From Boswellia sacra (lineage: Eukaryota; Streptophyta; Magnoliopsida; Sapindales; Burseraceae): a stretch of 64,000 nucleotides of DNA. The stretch covers positions 186,001-250,000 of the forward strand of contig SNVD02010297.1 of the NCBI GenBank assembly GCA_013180625.2, given 5' to 3'. A model generated the notes under the pieces. That model saw nothing but the letters and a program-made list of their open reading frames with translations. It did not search any database and was not told where the DNA came from. Position numbers and translations under genes: made by a program. Below, piece after piece: positions 36,991 to 48,436 of this stretch. Positions within the stretch are counted from its first letter, which is position 1; each line of letters starts with the position of its first letter.

Positions 36991-38365
36991 TTTCTACAAT
37001 CAATACTCAAAGAGCGACTTTTTGGTACCCAAATGTTCTTAGGTCCTTGGGGGTTAGTTATAGCACTTTTTGAAACCCATATTTGTTTCAAATTAGGATT
37101 TCTCTTAATATAACAAGAATGTACTTTGTGTCCTTTTCTTCCACAATAAGTACATGAATGGTTAGGATTATTCCTAGAAGATGCATGAACAAAATAGTTT
37201 TTAAAATACTTTTGATTTTTATGAATTTTATATCCTAAACCTCTTTTATCAAAAACACACCTTTGGTTTTGTAATATAGAATTCAAATTTTTTGTGCTTT
37301 TTGTAAAACTATCAACAATATTTCTTAAATCATTATTTTCCTTTTTCAAAATAACATTTTCTTTCTCTAATTTATCAAAATCCTTTTGTTTTAAAATCTC
37401 ATTTTCAGTTTTTAAAAAATGTATTTGACTTTCCAAACTTTCAAAATCTTTTTACTTTAAAATTTCATTTTCATTTTCTAAAGCTTTATTTATTTCTACC
37501 AACTCTTCTAATTGAGATAACATGATTTTTTACTTCTTTTTAAAAGTATTGATTTTTGAATTTTGCTTATCAACTTGCACATGTAAATTTTGGAATGCTT
37601 TAAGTAATTCATCATCTGAAAGCTTAGGATCATGGTTTAGAATACTTATCTCATTTTCTCTTAAAGCCATGAAGCACATGTTTGCCACTTTGCAATCTTC
37701 TTCTTCATTCTCCTTCAAGGTGATTTCATAAATCACGAGAGAACCCATAAGTTCTTCTAATGGTAGTTTGGTAAGGTCCTTTGCTTCTTGAATTGTCGTC
37801 ACCTTTGGCTCCCAAGATTTTGGTAGACACCTAAGAATCTTTCTCACCATTTCAACATTAGACTAAGATTTACCAAGAGATTTCAAACCATTGATAATAT
37901 CCGTAAATCTAGTAAACATTTCAGAAATTGATTCATCCGATTTCATCTTAAAAAGCTCATAACTATGAACTAGCATACTAATTTTGGATTCTTTAACTTG
38001 ATTAGTTCCTTCATGAGTAACTTCAAGTGTGTGCCATATTTCTTGTGCCGTAGAACAAGTAGATATTCTATTAAACTCATTTCTATCTAGAGCACAATTT
38101 AACACATTCAAAGCTTTAGCATTCAAACCCAATTTCTTTTTATCATCTTCACTAAACTCTTTAGGTTCTTTAAGCATGCATTCTCCATTTTCAATTTTGG
38201 TAGGAACAAAAGGTCCTTCCAAACAATAGACCACAAATCATAATCAAAAGATTTCAAGAAAATACTCATTCTAGTTTTCCAATAAGAGTAATCACTTCCA
38301 TTAAAAAATGGAGGTCTAGAGATAGAAAGTTCCTCAACATATGAAGTTGAATTAAAAGTTACCAT
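36960..38365 (-). pseudogene. Copia gag (nucleocapsid), broken by stops and frameshifts
   Basis: Three adjoining frames (37863-38365 region, 37530-37850, 36960-37436) give a Copia gag: N-terminal SISRPPFFNGSDYSYWKTRM, a UBN2-type core (ALDRNEFNRISTCSTAQEIW), a coiled-coil stretch rich in Lys, Glu and Asn, and one zinc knuckle CTYCGRKGHKVHSC. A stop between 37850 and 37863, another break around 37440-37530 and a frameshift at about 36965 inactivate it. Gag packages the RNA in virus-like particles in the cytoplasm. Confidence 0.88.
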
Positions 38366-38406
38366 AGCTCAAAAATCAATTAAGATTTAAAAAATTGAGC
38401 AACCTT

Positions 38407-38418
38407 GCTCTGATACCA
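38407..38418 (-). promoter_or_regulatory. Primer binding site (tRNA-Met) of the Copia element
   Basis: Minus-strand TGGTATCAGAGC, complementary to the 3' end of initiator tRNA-Met, lies two bases inside the 5' LTR. Confidence 0.92.
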
Positions 38419-38420
38419 CT

Positions 38421-40248
38421 TGTTGACCCAGGTATGGCAACCCAAGAGGGGGGGTGAATTGGGTTTTTATTTATAAAAACTGATTTAGAAAACTTTTCTT
38501 GAAAGATCAAAATTATTTAACTCTTTCTTTGAGAATAAAGGTGAAGAAGATGAAAATAGAATGCAATCAAGAGAATAGAAATAAAGAACAATCACAAGTG
38601 CAAGTAAATATAAAGAGGAAAGGGATAGAGAGAGTGCAAACTCGATTTACGTGGTTTGACAAACCTTGCCTACGTCCACGGGCTCCTAGCTCCACGAGCT
38701 AAGCTTTCCACTAAGTTGTAGAAATCTTTACAACTTGCTTGATGAACAACCTCACCAAGACTTTTTCTTCAACTCTTGATAACACCACACCAAGAGTTCT
38801 TCTTGATGAACAACCTCACCACGGCAACTTCCTTCAACTCTTGATAACACCACACCAAGAGTTCTTCTTGATGAACAACCTCACCAAGGCAACTTTCTTC
38901 AACTCTTGATAACACCACACCAAGAGTTCTTCTTGATGAACAACCTCACCAAGGTGACTTCCTTCAACTCTTGATAACACCATACCAAGAGTTCTTCTTG
39001 ATGAACAACCTCACCAAGGAAAGAGTTCTCTCAAGGATAACTTTTATTCTTTACAAGTAGATCTCACCCTCACCACATTACAAGAACAAAGAAAATTTTT
39101 ATAACAAAAGTATAACTCTCTTCAAAGAGTAGATAAAGAATATAAAAGCCCTCTAAACTTGATATTTCTCTTATTTGTGGCTTGATAGATTCTTCTCTTC
39201 TTCTTGTTGAATGCATGGGAGAAGGGCTCCTTTTATAGGCAAATGAGATGAACTTAATCAAGTGAAGACACCATCTCCAAATTTTCTGCTCACCATAAAA
39301 ACCGTAATCTTGTCTGCCATTTTTGTTAATGTTCCGTTTGAAATTTGAAAATCTTCAAAACATAAAAGATCTGAAAATTTGAATAAGCTTTCCAACGCAT
39401 CAAGAATCAAGTCATTTGGATATCTGTAGCTCAAGATATAGCCAAAACACCATTTGGTGCTCATGTGACTTGATTTTTCTTCCTTGTGTCAGTCCACCGA
39501 ATTGAATGATAATTCTGTCAGCATTCCATTTGAAATTTAAATTTATTCAAAACATAAAAGATCTTCATATTTGAATAAGATTTCCAAAACATTAAGAATC
39601 AAAGCGTTTGGATATCTCTATCTCAAGATATGAACAAAAAATCATTCGGTGCTCATATGAGTTGATTTTTCTTCTCTGTGTCAATCCACCGAATTGCATG
39701 TCAATTATGTCAGCCTTTCATTTGAAATTTGAATTTCTTCAAAACATATAAAATGTGCCTTATTATGTACTCTTTCCAATGCCGCAAGAATCAAGTCATT
39801 TTGATTTTTTCTAGCTCATGATATATCCAAAAGAGTATTCGGTGCTCATGTCAGCTGCTTCCATTTGTCTTTCAACTTGCATGATGATTTGGACAACCTT
39901 ACACTTAGAATTTAAATTTTTTAAAACATATAAAATGTTATAAATTGAGTAAGCTTTCCAAAGGCTCAAGAATCACATCATTTGGACATCTATAGAGATA
40001 TATATGACCAATTGATTGAACATTGCTCATGTGTCACATTCTTTGAGTCAATCCTTGTTCTTAAACTTTAGTGCCTTTAACATGTAGTTTTCTCTTTAGC
40101 TTCAACACTTCATTTTAATAAGCCTCTTCTTGATTTTATAACTATTTCAATGATCTTACTCTTGCACATAAATAAACATGTTAGTAAATCTCAATTAATC
40201 AATGTGTATTGTTATCATCAAAATTATCATGTAGCCTTAGGGCTAACA
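38421..40248 (-). repeat. Copia 5' LTR (1828 bp)
   Basis: On the minus strand it runs from TGTTAGCCC at 40248 to GGTCAACA at 38421. It is the partner of 33128-35021, with four units of the 63-bp repeat at about 38740-39025. Confidence 0.93.
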
Positions 40249-40253
40249 GAGAA

Positions 40254-40884
40254 TGGCTAGGAAGATGTGATCTTGAGCTTTCTAGAGAAGCAATTACATA
40301 AGGGAAAATGGGACAGCTGGAGGCAGCCAAGAATAGGGGTTGATGGTAAAGGTGAGGAGCTTAAGAGGGGAACATGGGAATCAGAATGTCACACTCTTAA
40401 TACTATACAAACAGAGTATAACATTTAAACAGTCATTTAATAGTGAACTCTGTCATTTCTTTTAAAATCTTATTAAGCATTATCCATACAGAGTTCCTAG
40501 TCACAACCACAACATTTCACTATATATATGTACATTCAAAATTAAAAAAATTTCTACAGTATGGTCATGTTAATATATGGCAGCGGTCCGTGGTTGTCAA
40601 GGGAACTCCGTCAGTATTGCCAAAAGTCCTCCATCTAGCTCTTGATCTATTGGTCACCTAAGGCACACAATAAATTTAGTGAGTAAAACTCAGTAAGTAA
40701 GCGAGGTGAATATATCCAAATTCATTAATTCACAAAATGATGCACATGAGTATGAAAAAATTTAAAAAGAAAACCATGGCCTTGTGTGCTTTCAACTTCT
40801 AAAAATGCGTATTTACCAATGCATTATAAATCAATATCGACCACATGATTTTCAGAATTAATTAAAAAAAACAAATGGTGATGT
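40254..40884. other. Non-coding spacer right of the Copia element
   Basis: This continues the locus interrupted by the Copia insertion. The frame at 40443-40661 has no recognisable feature. A near-duplicate word (ATCAAATGGTGATGTT) at about 40874-40923 lies at the broken end of the importin fragment. Confidence 0.4.
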
Positions 40885-41135
40885 TATATGCTACTTCCTT
40901 TCTTATATCAAATGGTGATGTTGAAAGAAGATGAAGTAACAATACCAGAGCCTCACTAGAATATATCAGCTGCTTGTGTTCAATGGAACCAGCAGCAATA
41001 TTAGATAGCACCCAAGCCGCTTCCTGTATATAAAGCAAATCTTCCAGTAAGAATGGTAGTAGAGGAGAATTAGACCCAAAAAAAAGTAATAATAGTGATA
41101 ATAACTTGTTATAATCTCTGCTCCTTCTCAAACCA

Positions 41136-42473
41136 CACACAACTCACACACAACTTAGAACACTGAATCAGAGAATGAAGCTAGATTAAGATAGGAATTT
41201 CTGGAAATTCTTCAATTTATTAGAATGGATTCCTGATACAAGTGAAGGTGGCAAACTCTTCGAGAGGTCTGCCAGCTCTCCCAAGATATATGCTACACAC
41301 AATTCGTGACTGATTTCCCTCCCCCTTCTCTCCCCTATATTTTCTCTAACTAACTTCACTTTTCCCTAAGCAATAACCAACTCACAACAGTCCCATATAC
41401 ATCCGGAAGAGGAACATATGTGAATTCGAGTTCCTCATTAAAGTCTCAAGGTTTAGTGTTACCTCCAGCAGCTATTTCTGTATCCAGACAACCCAACCAG
41501 GCCTCATTTCCTCCATTTAAATGATTGACTGATGTGGAGTTACAAGTGAAAAGAGAGAAAGGGTTATGTTACAGATGTGATGAGAAATTTTCTCCTGGAC
41601 ATAGATGTAGGTTCAGGGAGCTTCATGTGATGGTGGTCCAGGAAGAGGAGGAGGCATGTATAGAAGAGGAAATTCACACAAAAGCAAGAACTGAACATAG
41701 TTACGCAGTAGGTTGCAGAACTCTCTATGAATTCTATGGTTAGACTCACATCACCAAAGACAATGAAGTTGACAGGAATCATTGGTGGAGAGGAGGTGAT
41801 TGTGATGATCGATCCAGGAGCCACTCACAACTTTATTTCCAGAACCTTAGTGAGGAGATTGGAACTGCCAGTAGATAGTACAGAGGGGTATGGGGTGCTT
41901 TTGGGTACAGGAGACCCTATTAAAGGAGAAGGTATCTGCAAAGGAGTTCTGCTGTCTTTACAGGGAGTTGAGTTAAGGGAGGATTTCCTACCCCTAGATC
42001 TTGGAGGTTCTGATGTGGTGCTGGGAATGTTGTGGCTGGAAACCTTGGGGATAATCAAGTTTGTCTGCAAAGCCTTAACCATGGAATTTACAATTGATGA
42101 CTATAAGGTGGTTCTTAAGGGAGATCCTGGTTTATGTAAGACGCAGGTGAAACTTAAAAGTTTTATCAAGGCAATGAGAGGTGGAGGGCAAGGAATATTG
42201 TCAGAATTGAGAGGGCACACAACTCACACAACATTTAGAACACTGAATCAGAGTATGAAGCTAGATTAAGATAGGAATTTCTGGAAATTCTTCAATTCAT
42301 TAGAATGGATTCCTGATACAAGTGAAGGTGGCAGACTCTTCGAGAGGCCTGCCAGCTCTCCCAAGAGATATGCTACACACAATTCGTGACTGATTTCCCT
42401 CTCCCTTCTCTCCCCTATATTTTCTCTAACTTCACTTTTCCCTAAGCAATAACCAACTCACAACAGTCCCATA
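41136..42473 (+). mobile_element. Miniature Ty3/Gypsy remnant: LTR - gag end/protease - LTR
   Basis: Direct repeats of about 260 bp (41136-41397 and 42216-42473), more than 90% alike by eye, enclose about 820 bp. The repeats share ATTCCTGATACAAGTGAAGG and end with CACAACAGTCCCATA. The interior holds only the end of gag and the protease; reverse transcriptase, RNase H and integrase are deleted. No clear primer site or target duplication is visible, so the outer boundaries are approximate. It lies inside the importin-alpha fragment. Confidence 0.75.
41525..42269 (+). pseudogene. Gypsy gag C-terminus and aspartic protease fragment
   Basis: Frame 41525-41743 shows a gag zinc knuckle CYRCDEKFSPGHRC preceded by a basic stretch (KREKGL) and followed by an acidic one. 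Frame 41727-42269 is a retropepsin-like domain: the active-site segment is MIDPGATHNFIS where DSG or DTG is the rule, followed by the conserved hydrophobic GSDVVLGMLWLETLGI flap/core motif. The protein ends by running into the 3' repeat. A one-base shift separates the two frames. Confidence 0.82.
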
Positions 42474-42486
42474 CCCGTGGCCCCAT

Positions 42487-42572
42487 CACTGCTGACTCAC
42501 TCAATTCCCTCCTCTACCCTTTGCTTATTCACTGCTAACTCACTCAATTCCCTCCCCTACCCTTTGCTTATT
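42487..42572. repeat. Two-copy 43-bp tandem duplication
   Basis: CACTGCTGACTCACTCAATT followed by CCCTCCTCTACCCTTTGC is repeated immediately with three or fewer changes. It lies just to the right of the Gypsy remnant, in an importin intron. Confidence 0.85.
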
Positions 42573-43897
42573 TGACTTGTTACGCCTAGAATAAGTAAAC
42601 TTGATTGGGGGCCTATCACAACTCACCTTCTTCAAAACCCTGTGCTCACTATTCAAGCATTTTACATGAACCTCTATAACTTAATTTCTCTGGAAATGTT
42701 ATCTACGTTAGAGTTTCATATGTAATATGCAGTAAAAATTTCTCAAATTTGCAAGCAGAAAGCAGTTAACTAGCCTGTGATTTCACGTCCAGGAACAAGA
42801 ATATCAGAAATTGTGTTTGAATCACCAGCCACAAGATTACCCAAACTTCGCAGCACCTAAGTTTATAAATTAACCAGCCAACAAATTAATTAATGGACTT
42901 AAAAAAACAAAGTCACATTAAATAATGATTTTAGGCAAGTTTAGCAAATTAATTAACCAGAAGAAAATGAACCATTTCAACGTTTTTAACATAAGCACGA
43001 ACAGATTTTTTGGAAAAATTATTTAATTCAATAGCTCAAAATGTAGACGATCAATCATTTGCATCTTACCGGGATGAGCAGCTGCAAACTATTTGATGTT
43101 GCCAATCTTTCTACAAGTAGTTTAAGGACATCACTCTTCACCAGCCGACTGGTAGCAACATTTGAGAGGGCTGAGAGATACACAACTACCCAAGCCACTT
43201 CAGTTGCTAATTCCTCATCCCTGGAAGTGACAAATTATTAGATTATATACAAAATGCTTCTGCAACAACAGAAGATTTTCCAGTTTTTTCTCCCCATTAC
43301 CAAATAAATGCAGTGAAATAAGTCTTTCCCAAACCAAAGTTCGAAATCACAAAATAAAACAGTTGTAACCAAATGATAAGGTTCAATATTGCAGTAAATT
43401 TCGAACTCCAAACAAGCTTTTATATCAAATCCTCCTCATTCAAAATTCCTCGACAGAAAATAACAACTTTTACTTCATTATCCATTTCCCTCTGTGGCAA
43501 AAATTTTTGCTTCTTCGGTAGGATTCTCTTTGATATAAAAAGTTATTTCTGAAATGATTTTTCTCAGAGGATTGGAGAATTTTATAGATCTCACCAACAA
43601 AATAATGGTTGAAACAAACAGCAAAACCAAAGACTAGATCTCACATAGATAAATGTTGTTGGTTTAAAATCAAAACTTCCAAGAAAAGTTTTAGAAAATC
43701 AGTCCAACAATATTATACGTTACCAACCCCAAACATCCAGAATTCAAAATCTAACCTTTTTTACAAAGACAACTTTCCACTTACGCTTTCTTCAAGTGAC
43801 GAAGAATAGCATCAACTTTAATGAGTTCTGTTGGTGGCAGATCCCTAACGGCTGCAGTTTTCTCGTGCAGATCGTGGTGGACAGAACGCGATTGCAG

Positions 43898-44179
43898 CTA
43901 CAAAACAAGACAGTAGGGGGAATTACAGAAGAACAAGACAAAATTCGAGTGGGAAATCGAGAGGGAAGACAGAATCGAGAGGGAAATGGAGCGGGAGGAC
44001 AAAATCGAGAGGTCAATCGACAGATTTTGCAAGATTTGCAAGAAGGACGAGGGAAAATTGCAAGCGGGAAGAGTTGGGATTTTTAGGGATTTTGCGGGAA
44101 AAGTCGAAAAAGCAAGAGGAAGGTTCAATGGATTAGGCTTCCTTTTATATTTTTTAATTTCTTTTTTCTTTTTTTAATT
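43898..44179. repeat. Degenerate AATCGAGAGG repeats
   Basis: At 43950-44035 the word AATCGAGAGGGAA or a variant recurs four times at spacings of 18-30 bp. Open frames here on both strands (43796-44086, 43898-44128, 43986-44177) come from this low-complexity sequence and are not called genes. Confidence 0.6.
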
Positions 44180-44340
44180 AATGATATGTGTCACATATTT
44201 AATTTACGTCACAGCATTACTCCGTTTTTTACTAGGTGTGACATATATTTGCTTTGACCGATTTTGATGTTTACATACGTGTCATTCTCCAAAAAACCGA
44301 CACAAAATTTGTGACACAAAAACACTATTTTCTTGTAGTG
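44180..44340 (+). mobile_element. Terminus of a CACTA (En/Spm) DNA transposon
   Basis: The right end reads TTTTCTTGTAGTG; on the other strand this is CACTACAAGAAAA, the standard plant CACTA inverted terminus. The 160 bp before it carry GTGTCAC / GTGACA words (for example 44189, 44233, 44278, 44311) that look like subterminal transposase-binding repeats. I did not find a matching CACTACAAGAAAA start elsewhere in the window. Confidence 0.7.
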
Positions 44341-47318
44341 AACAAAATTCAGTCTACAGTACGAATACTGTTTATTTCTTAGTACAAAAGCATAAGATAA
44401 CTTTTTAAAGAAGAAATGACCCAGAAATCACTTGTAACCATTTGTACGTGCCAACTTGGTGCTCCTACACCATATGAGTGGCACACTTGTGCCAATTCTC
44501 TGACTAGTTTCATATCGGTTACATCTGCGCTCCTGTGCCACATATATTGCGCTCCTGTGCCAAATTTCTGTGTGGACCTCTGTAGGTCGATTCACCCTCA
44601 CATAAGTGAGTTCATATTTCTCAATTCATCACATCCTCATGTACAATCATAATCACATAATTTATTCATACTTGAGCTTCTTTAAGCTAGACACATTATT
44701 CATATAGATATTCATACACATACACACATTTTCCTTTATGGTATGTTTGATACATTGAATAGGGTTGTTCAATTATCACTGTAGCGGATAGCATTATTTA
44801 GAATTGTATTGCATAGAATTGAGTGAACTTTATACTATGTTTGATTTGTCACTGTATTGTATAAATGATAAATAATATTGTATTTAATGAAAGACTGCTT
44901 TAACCTTTATAATGAACTAAAGTATTTTAAAAATAATAAATTATTATATATTATAATAATTTTAAAATTTATTTATATTAAATTAATTATTTAAAAATTT
45001 AATAAATTATATATTATTTATTTGTGCGCACATGGACCACCAAAAAGATAAGCACGTGGACCACCAAAATAAAATATAATAATTTTTTATTCCATTCACC
45101 CTTATGCAGCGTTAACCCGAGGTGAGAGGCCTCATAAAATTTAGGCGATTAATACGCCCTTTATGCAGTTTATGTGGTCCTTTATACAATGCAGTCTTTT
45201 CCAAAGTCGATTGAAACGTGGGTTAAAGTCATAATGCCATGTAATGCTATCCAATACGACGCTTCAAACATACCCTTAATGTACATTAAGGACTCACATA
45301 CAATACCATACTCGGTACCATATTAATGACACATATTATGTCTATATCACATAATAAGGAAGCTTCTACAGTATCAGTTACAGTCACTTCGGAAATAAGG
45401 CTCTCTAATCAAGGTAGGACTTCTCATATCACAGTCATATCACACTTATACGAGCCCATATCACATAGCCACCTATTGACGGCATCCGTAGGCAAGGCAT
45501 CGTCGCAGTGAGTATTTATCACATTCTCACATTGCACGAATCCGTCATCACCCAGACGTGACAGCCATATAGTCCTACTAGACTCTATCCTGCCACACGA
45601 AACAGTACAGATACACATAGATGACTGCACTTGAAATAGCTCAAGGCTAGTATGACAATTCGGACGATACCGGGCCCATGCTACCAAATCCTGTATAGAG
45701 AAACACATGGTCCATACCTCCCCTCAAGCTATGAGAGCTAAGTTTCCTAAGTTTTGGTATGCCAATCATATTTCACAATTCACAATCAATCACATAAAAG
45801 AAACTCTATATTAAGCTTCTAGTACAGTCACAATATATCCAAATTCAAGCATCAAGTGCTAACATTTAATAGTGTTACAATACACAATATTACATATAGT
45901 GTAACACAATTTATTGTGGCCTCAGAATAGTTAGCTCATTTACCTTATACAGCTCCTTTGTCGATGCTTGTGTTTAACCTAAAAACAACACAAAATCATT
46001 TTAAGGTTTATCATACATATTGGTGAAATAATTCCCCTTTTTGGCTCTATTTCTATACATACTCCATCAAACAATTTATAACAAATAATTGTTTATTCAA
46101 AAATCCACACAAATGCATAGACAATTTTACACTCATATAACATGTCTTCTTAAGATTTTTAGAGCCAAATAAGGTCATATGCCCACTCAAAATAACTTAA
46201 TTCATTAACTCAACAATTCTGTCAATGCATTTATTTCACTGAGCGGTAGAGACTTATAAATTTGTAGGAATTGTAATCCTACTCAATTGGCCATAAAAAT
46301 TTATAGGCAAGTATATAATATATATGTATACCTCCATACCAAAAATCGTGACTTTTTAAGGGGTTTAAGTCATTCAAACCCAATTATTTCTAACTGCCCT
46401 GTTTTGGAAACTAAAAATTTCAACTTTACGAAGCCAATTTTAAAAATTCATAGCAATTTATACAGAGCTTCAATCTCAGCAAAAATTTACAGTCTCATAT
46501 CTAACACATAAAAGAACTCACATACTAAAAATCAGATAATTTTATGAGGATTTGGACCTTCAACTAAATTCATTTTCTCTTACTCTTTTCTAAGACAGGG
46601 GAAATGTGAAATCCCATACCAGAAGTTCACAAATTCACTATAATTCACATACTTTGAATTTTTGAGTGAATGAATCCAATTTATATACACTCTTGGACAT
46701 GTCTATTTTCATTAGTAAAATTTTCAGAACCAAAAAAAATTTCCCTAATTTTTAGGAATATTTGAAATAAGCATTGTTCAGTGTAAAAACACTGCAAAAT
46801 TTGAACTAAACTCTCACTTTTAGCTTTGTATCCTCATCCCCTTACTTAGATACCTTCAAATCTCATTCAAATTCACATTTCCACACAATTTTCAGCATAC
46901 CAAACAACAATTCTCATGCTCACATCACAAGCCAAGGGAATTCTTGCAAATATATATAAACAATAAAACAAGAATTCTAAAGAAGAGGTGAGTTCTTACC
47001 ACTTCCTTCCTTTCTTTTCCTTCATTTCCTTTAGTTCTTGGTGGTTTTTGTGAAAGAAAAATAGAGAGAGCAAGGGCTGGACCGTGTGAGCTAGGGAGCA
47101 AAAATGAAAAAAAATTCTAAAATTCTCTGCCTTTTATAAAAAAAAAATTAGGCCAAAATACCACTTAGTCCTCCCTCTTCCCATTCTTTCAATTAAGTCT
47201 ATTATTCTTTTATTTATTACACTACAATTGAAATATATCACGCGTACATTAATTCATATTAATACATATGTATTTATTATATATCATGCCATGTACACTA
47301 GAATTTTAGGATGTTACA
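44341..47318 (-). mobile_element. Large Gypsy-type LTR, minus orientation, 3'-truncated
   Basis: Read on the minus strand it begins TGTAACATCC at 47318 and contains a TATA box (TATAAAAGG, near 47130). It is homologous to 1150-4186 through most of its length. It is cut at 44341 by the CACTA terminus, so its 3' end is lost. The conserved block at 45450-45560 matches 3100-3230. A MITE is inserted at 44739-45275. Non-coding; the frames at 45326-45511 and 45424-45708 are not genes. Confidence 0.7.
44739..45275. mobile_element. Tourist-like (PIF/Harbinger) MITE
   Basis: The ends are TGGTATGTTTGA and TCAAACATACCC, inverted repeats matching 11 of 12. Both flanks are TTA (44736-44738 and 45276-45278), the 3-bp duplication used by PIF/Harbinger elements. 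A subterminal match (GGATAGCATTA near the left end, ATGCTATCC near the right end) supports the fold-back pairing. The 537-bp body is AT-rich and non-coding. It interrupts the Gypsy LTR, and the related LTR at 1150-4186 lacks it. Confidence 0.82.
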
Positions 47319-47379
47319 CAGAAAGTAATATATAACAAAAGTCCACCCTAAGCTTAGGACAAATTCATTACTCCTTGCT

Positions 47380-47406
<27 letters not shown>
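47380..47406. repeat. (CT)n microsatellite
   Basis: About 13 CT units with one interruption. Confidence 0.95.
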
Positions 47407-47413
<7 letters not shown>

Positions 47414-47787
47414 ACTTTAGAAGTTCATTGTTCATTGGTTGATACACTTTGTTTGATTTTTGTCGACTAGAATCTTGACTTGAGCGTTGGAATACCTTTT
47501 GTAGATACTGCCCTACTGTGCAAGGAGGAACTACCTTGGTACCTTCTAAGCGTTGTGCAAGTTTAGTTCGGGCACTGGTCAAAAGGAGGAGTTAGCTGGG
47601 CCATTGTATGGTTACGGAGATGGGAATGGGCTACAGATTTGCCTAGTGTGGAGCAAAATTTGGGTCCTTTAGTAAGGTTGAGTTTTATAACCAAGAGCCA
47701 TCCTTAAATTATTATGATACCTTGGATGACATCCCAATAACAAAATCAAGCCACATGCCTAAAACCAATAACTATATATATCTAGGA

Positions 47788-48428
47788 TAGGGATGGTTAT
47801 GGGTTAGTTCCACTGGGAACCAAAACCAGAAACGTTAAGGACATCTAGACCCAAAACCATCACAATTCCCTTTTCTTAAAACCAAAATCAAACCAGACCT
47901 ATTAAAGAAGAACCAAAACCAAGATCGTCACTCTAATAGGCACACATAGGTCCAATTTTTTTTTAACTTTTTAATTTGCTGGTATTTTTACCATATATAA
48001 CCAATGCCTTTATATAATTGTATTTTAATTCGGTTGTATCATTTTAGAGAACTGTGTGTGCGCGCGATTATTTTATCATCTTGTATTCTTTTTTCTTAAA
48101 TATATAATTAAAATTATTTAAATATAAATAGAAAAACTAAATACTTCATTCATAACAAAGCTACAATTCTCACAAAAAAAAATATATTACAAGTTATTTA
48201 AATATGTAGTTTTGATAAGTTTCTTATTTATATTTAATTTAATAATAATAATATAAAATTAAACGGGTCTTAAATGATTTTGGGTTTGATTTGCGTCTAG
48301 GTCCATTGAGACCCATAATCGAACTAGATTCACGAAAATTCCATATATTTTGACCCATAATCGATCTAGAGCCATTTCGGTTCTGGTTCCATAGTTTCAT
48401 GGTTCCACAATTCCAGATGGCATGCCTA
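47788..48428. mobile_element. hAT-like non-autonomous element (641 bp)
   Basis: The ends TAGGGATG and CATGCCTA are short inverted repeats (7 of 8). The flanks ATCTAGGA (47780-47787) and ATTTAGGG (48429-48436) agree at 6 of 8 positions, like an aged 8-bp duplication. GGAACC / GGTTCC and ACCAAAACC-type words occur near both ends. There is no coding frame. The short TIRs keep confidence moderate. Confidence 0.55.
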
Positions 48429-48436
48429 ATTTAGGG

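Larger units (their letters stand above)
33128..40248 (-). mobile_element. Ty1/Copia LTR retrotransposon, defective (no reverse transcriptase)
   Basis: A complete LTR-to-LTR insertion of 7121 bp flanked by the perfect 5-bp duplication GAGAA (33123-33127 and 40249-40253). Transcription is on the minus strand: the right LTR is 5', next to a tRNA-Met primer site, and the left LTR is 3', next to a purine tract. The interior encodes a broken gag, protease remnant and integrase in Copia order (integrase before the expected reverse transcriptase). The reverse transcriptase and RNase H are absent: the frame stops at 35382 and only about 360 bp remain before the 3' LTR. It could move only with help in trans. 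Confidence 0.93.
40885..43897 (-). pseudogene. Importin-alpha-9-like gene fragment, split by a retroelement
   Basis: Minus-strand exons in order: 43785-43897 (…TELIKVDAILRHLKKA), 43070-43220 (DEELATEVAWVVVYLSALSN to QLLIP, 50 codons), 42775-42856 (VLRSLGNLVAGDSNTISDIL to EIT) and about 40887-41023 (EAAWVLSNIAAGSIEHKQLI to RKEVAY). These are consecutive Armadillo repeats of the plant importin-alpha-9 type, an adaptor that carries nuclear-localisation cargo to importin-beta. The N-terminal half, the C-terminal Arm repeats, and the exon between the last two listed are missing; the missing exon lies where a Gypsy remnant (41136-42473) sits. The donor after EIT is GC instead of GT. The reading frame collapses after KEVAY. 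It is a non-functional genomic fragment that keeps its introns. Confidence 0.85.

Noticed and set aside
33128..40248. Copia 63-bp arrays considered as CRISPR-like direct repeats
   Set aside because: Units are contiguous without unique spacers and sit inside LTRs of a plant retrotransposon.
43796..44177. Arg/Glu-rich frames on both strands next to the importin fragment
   Set aside because: They derive from AATCGAGAGG low-complexity repeats; no splice or homology support as importin 5' exons.
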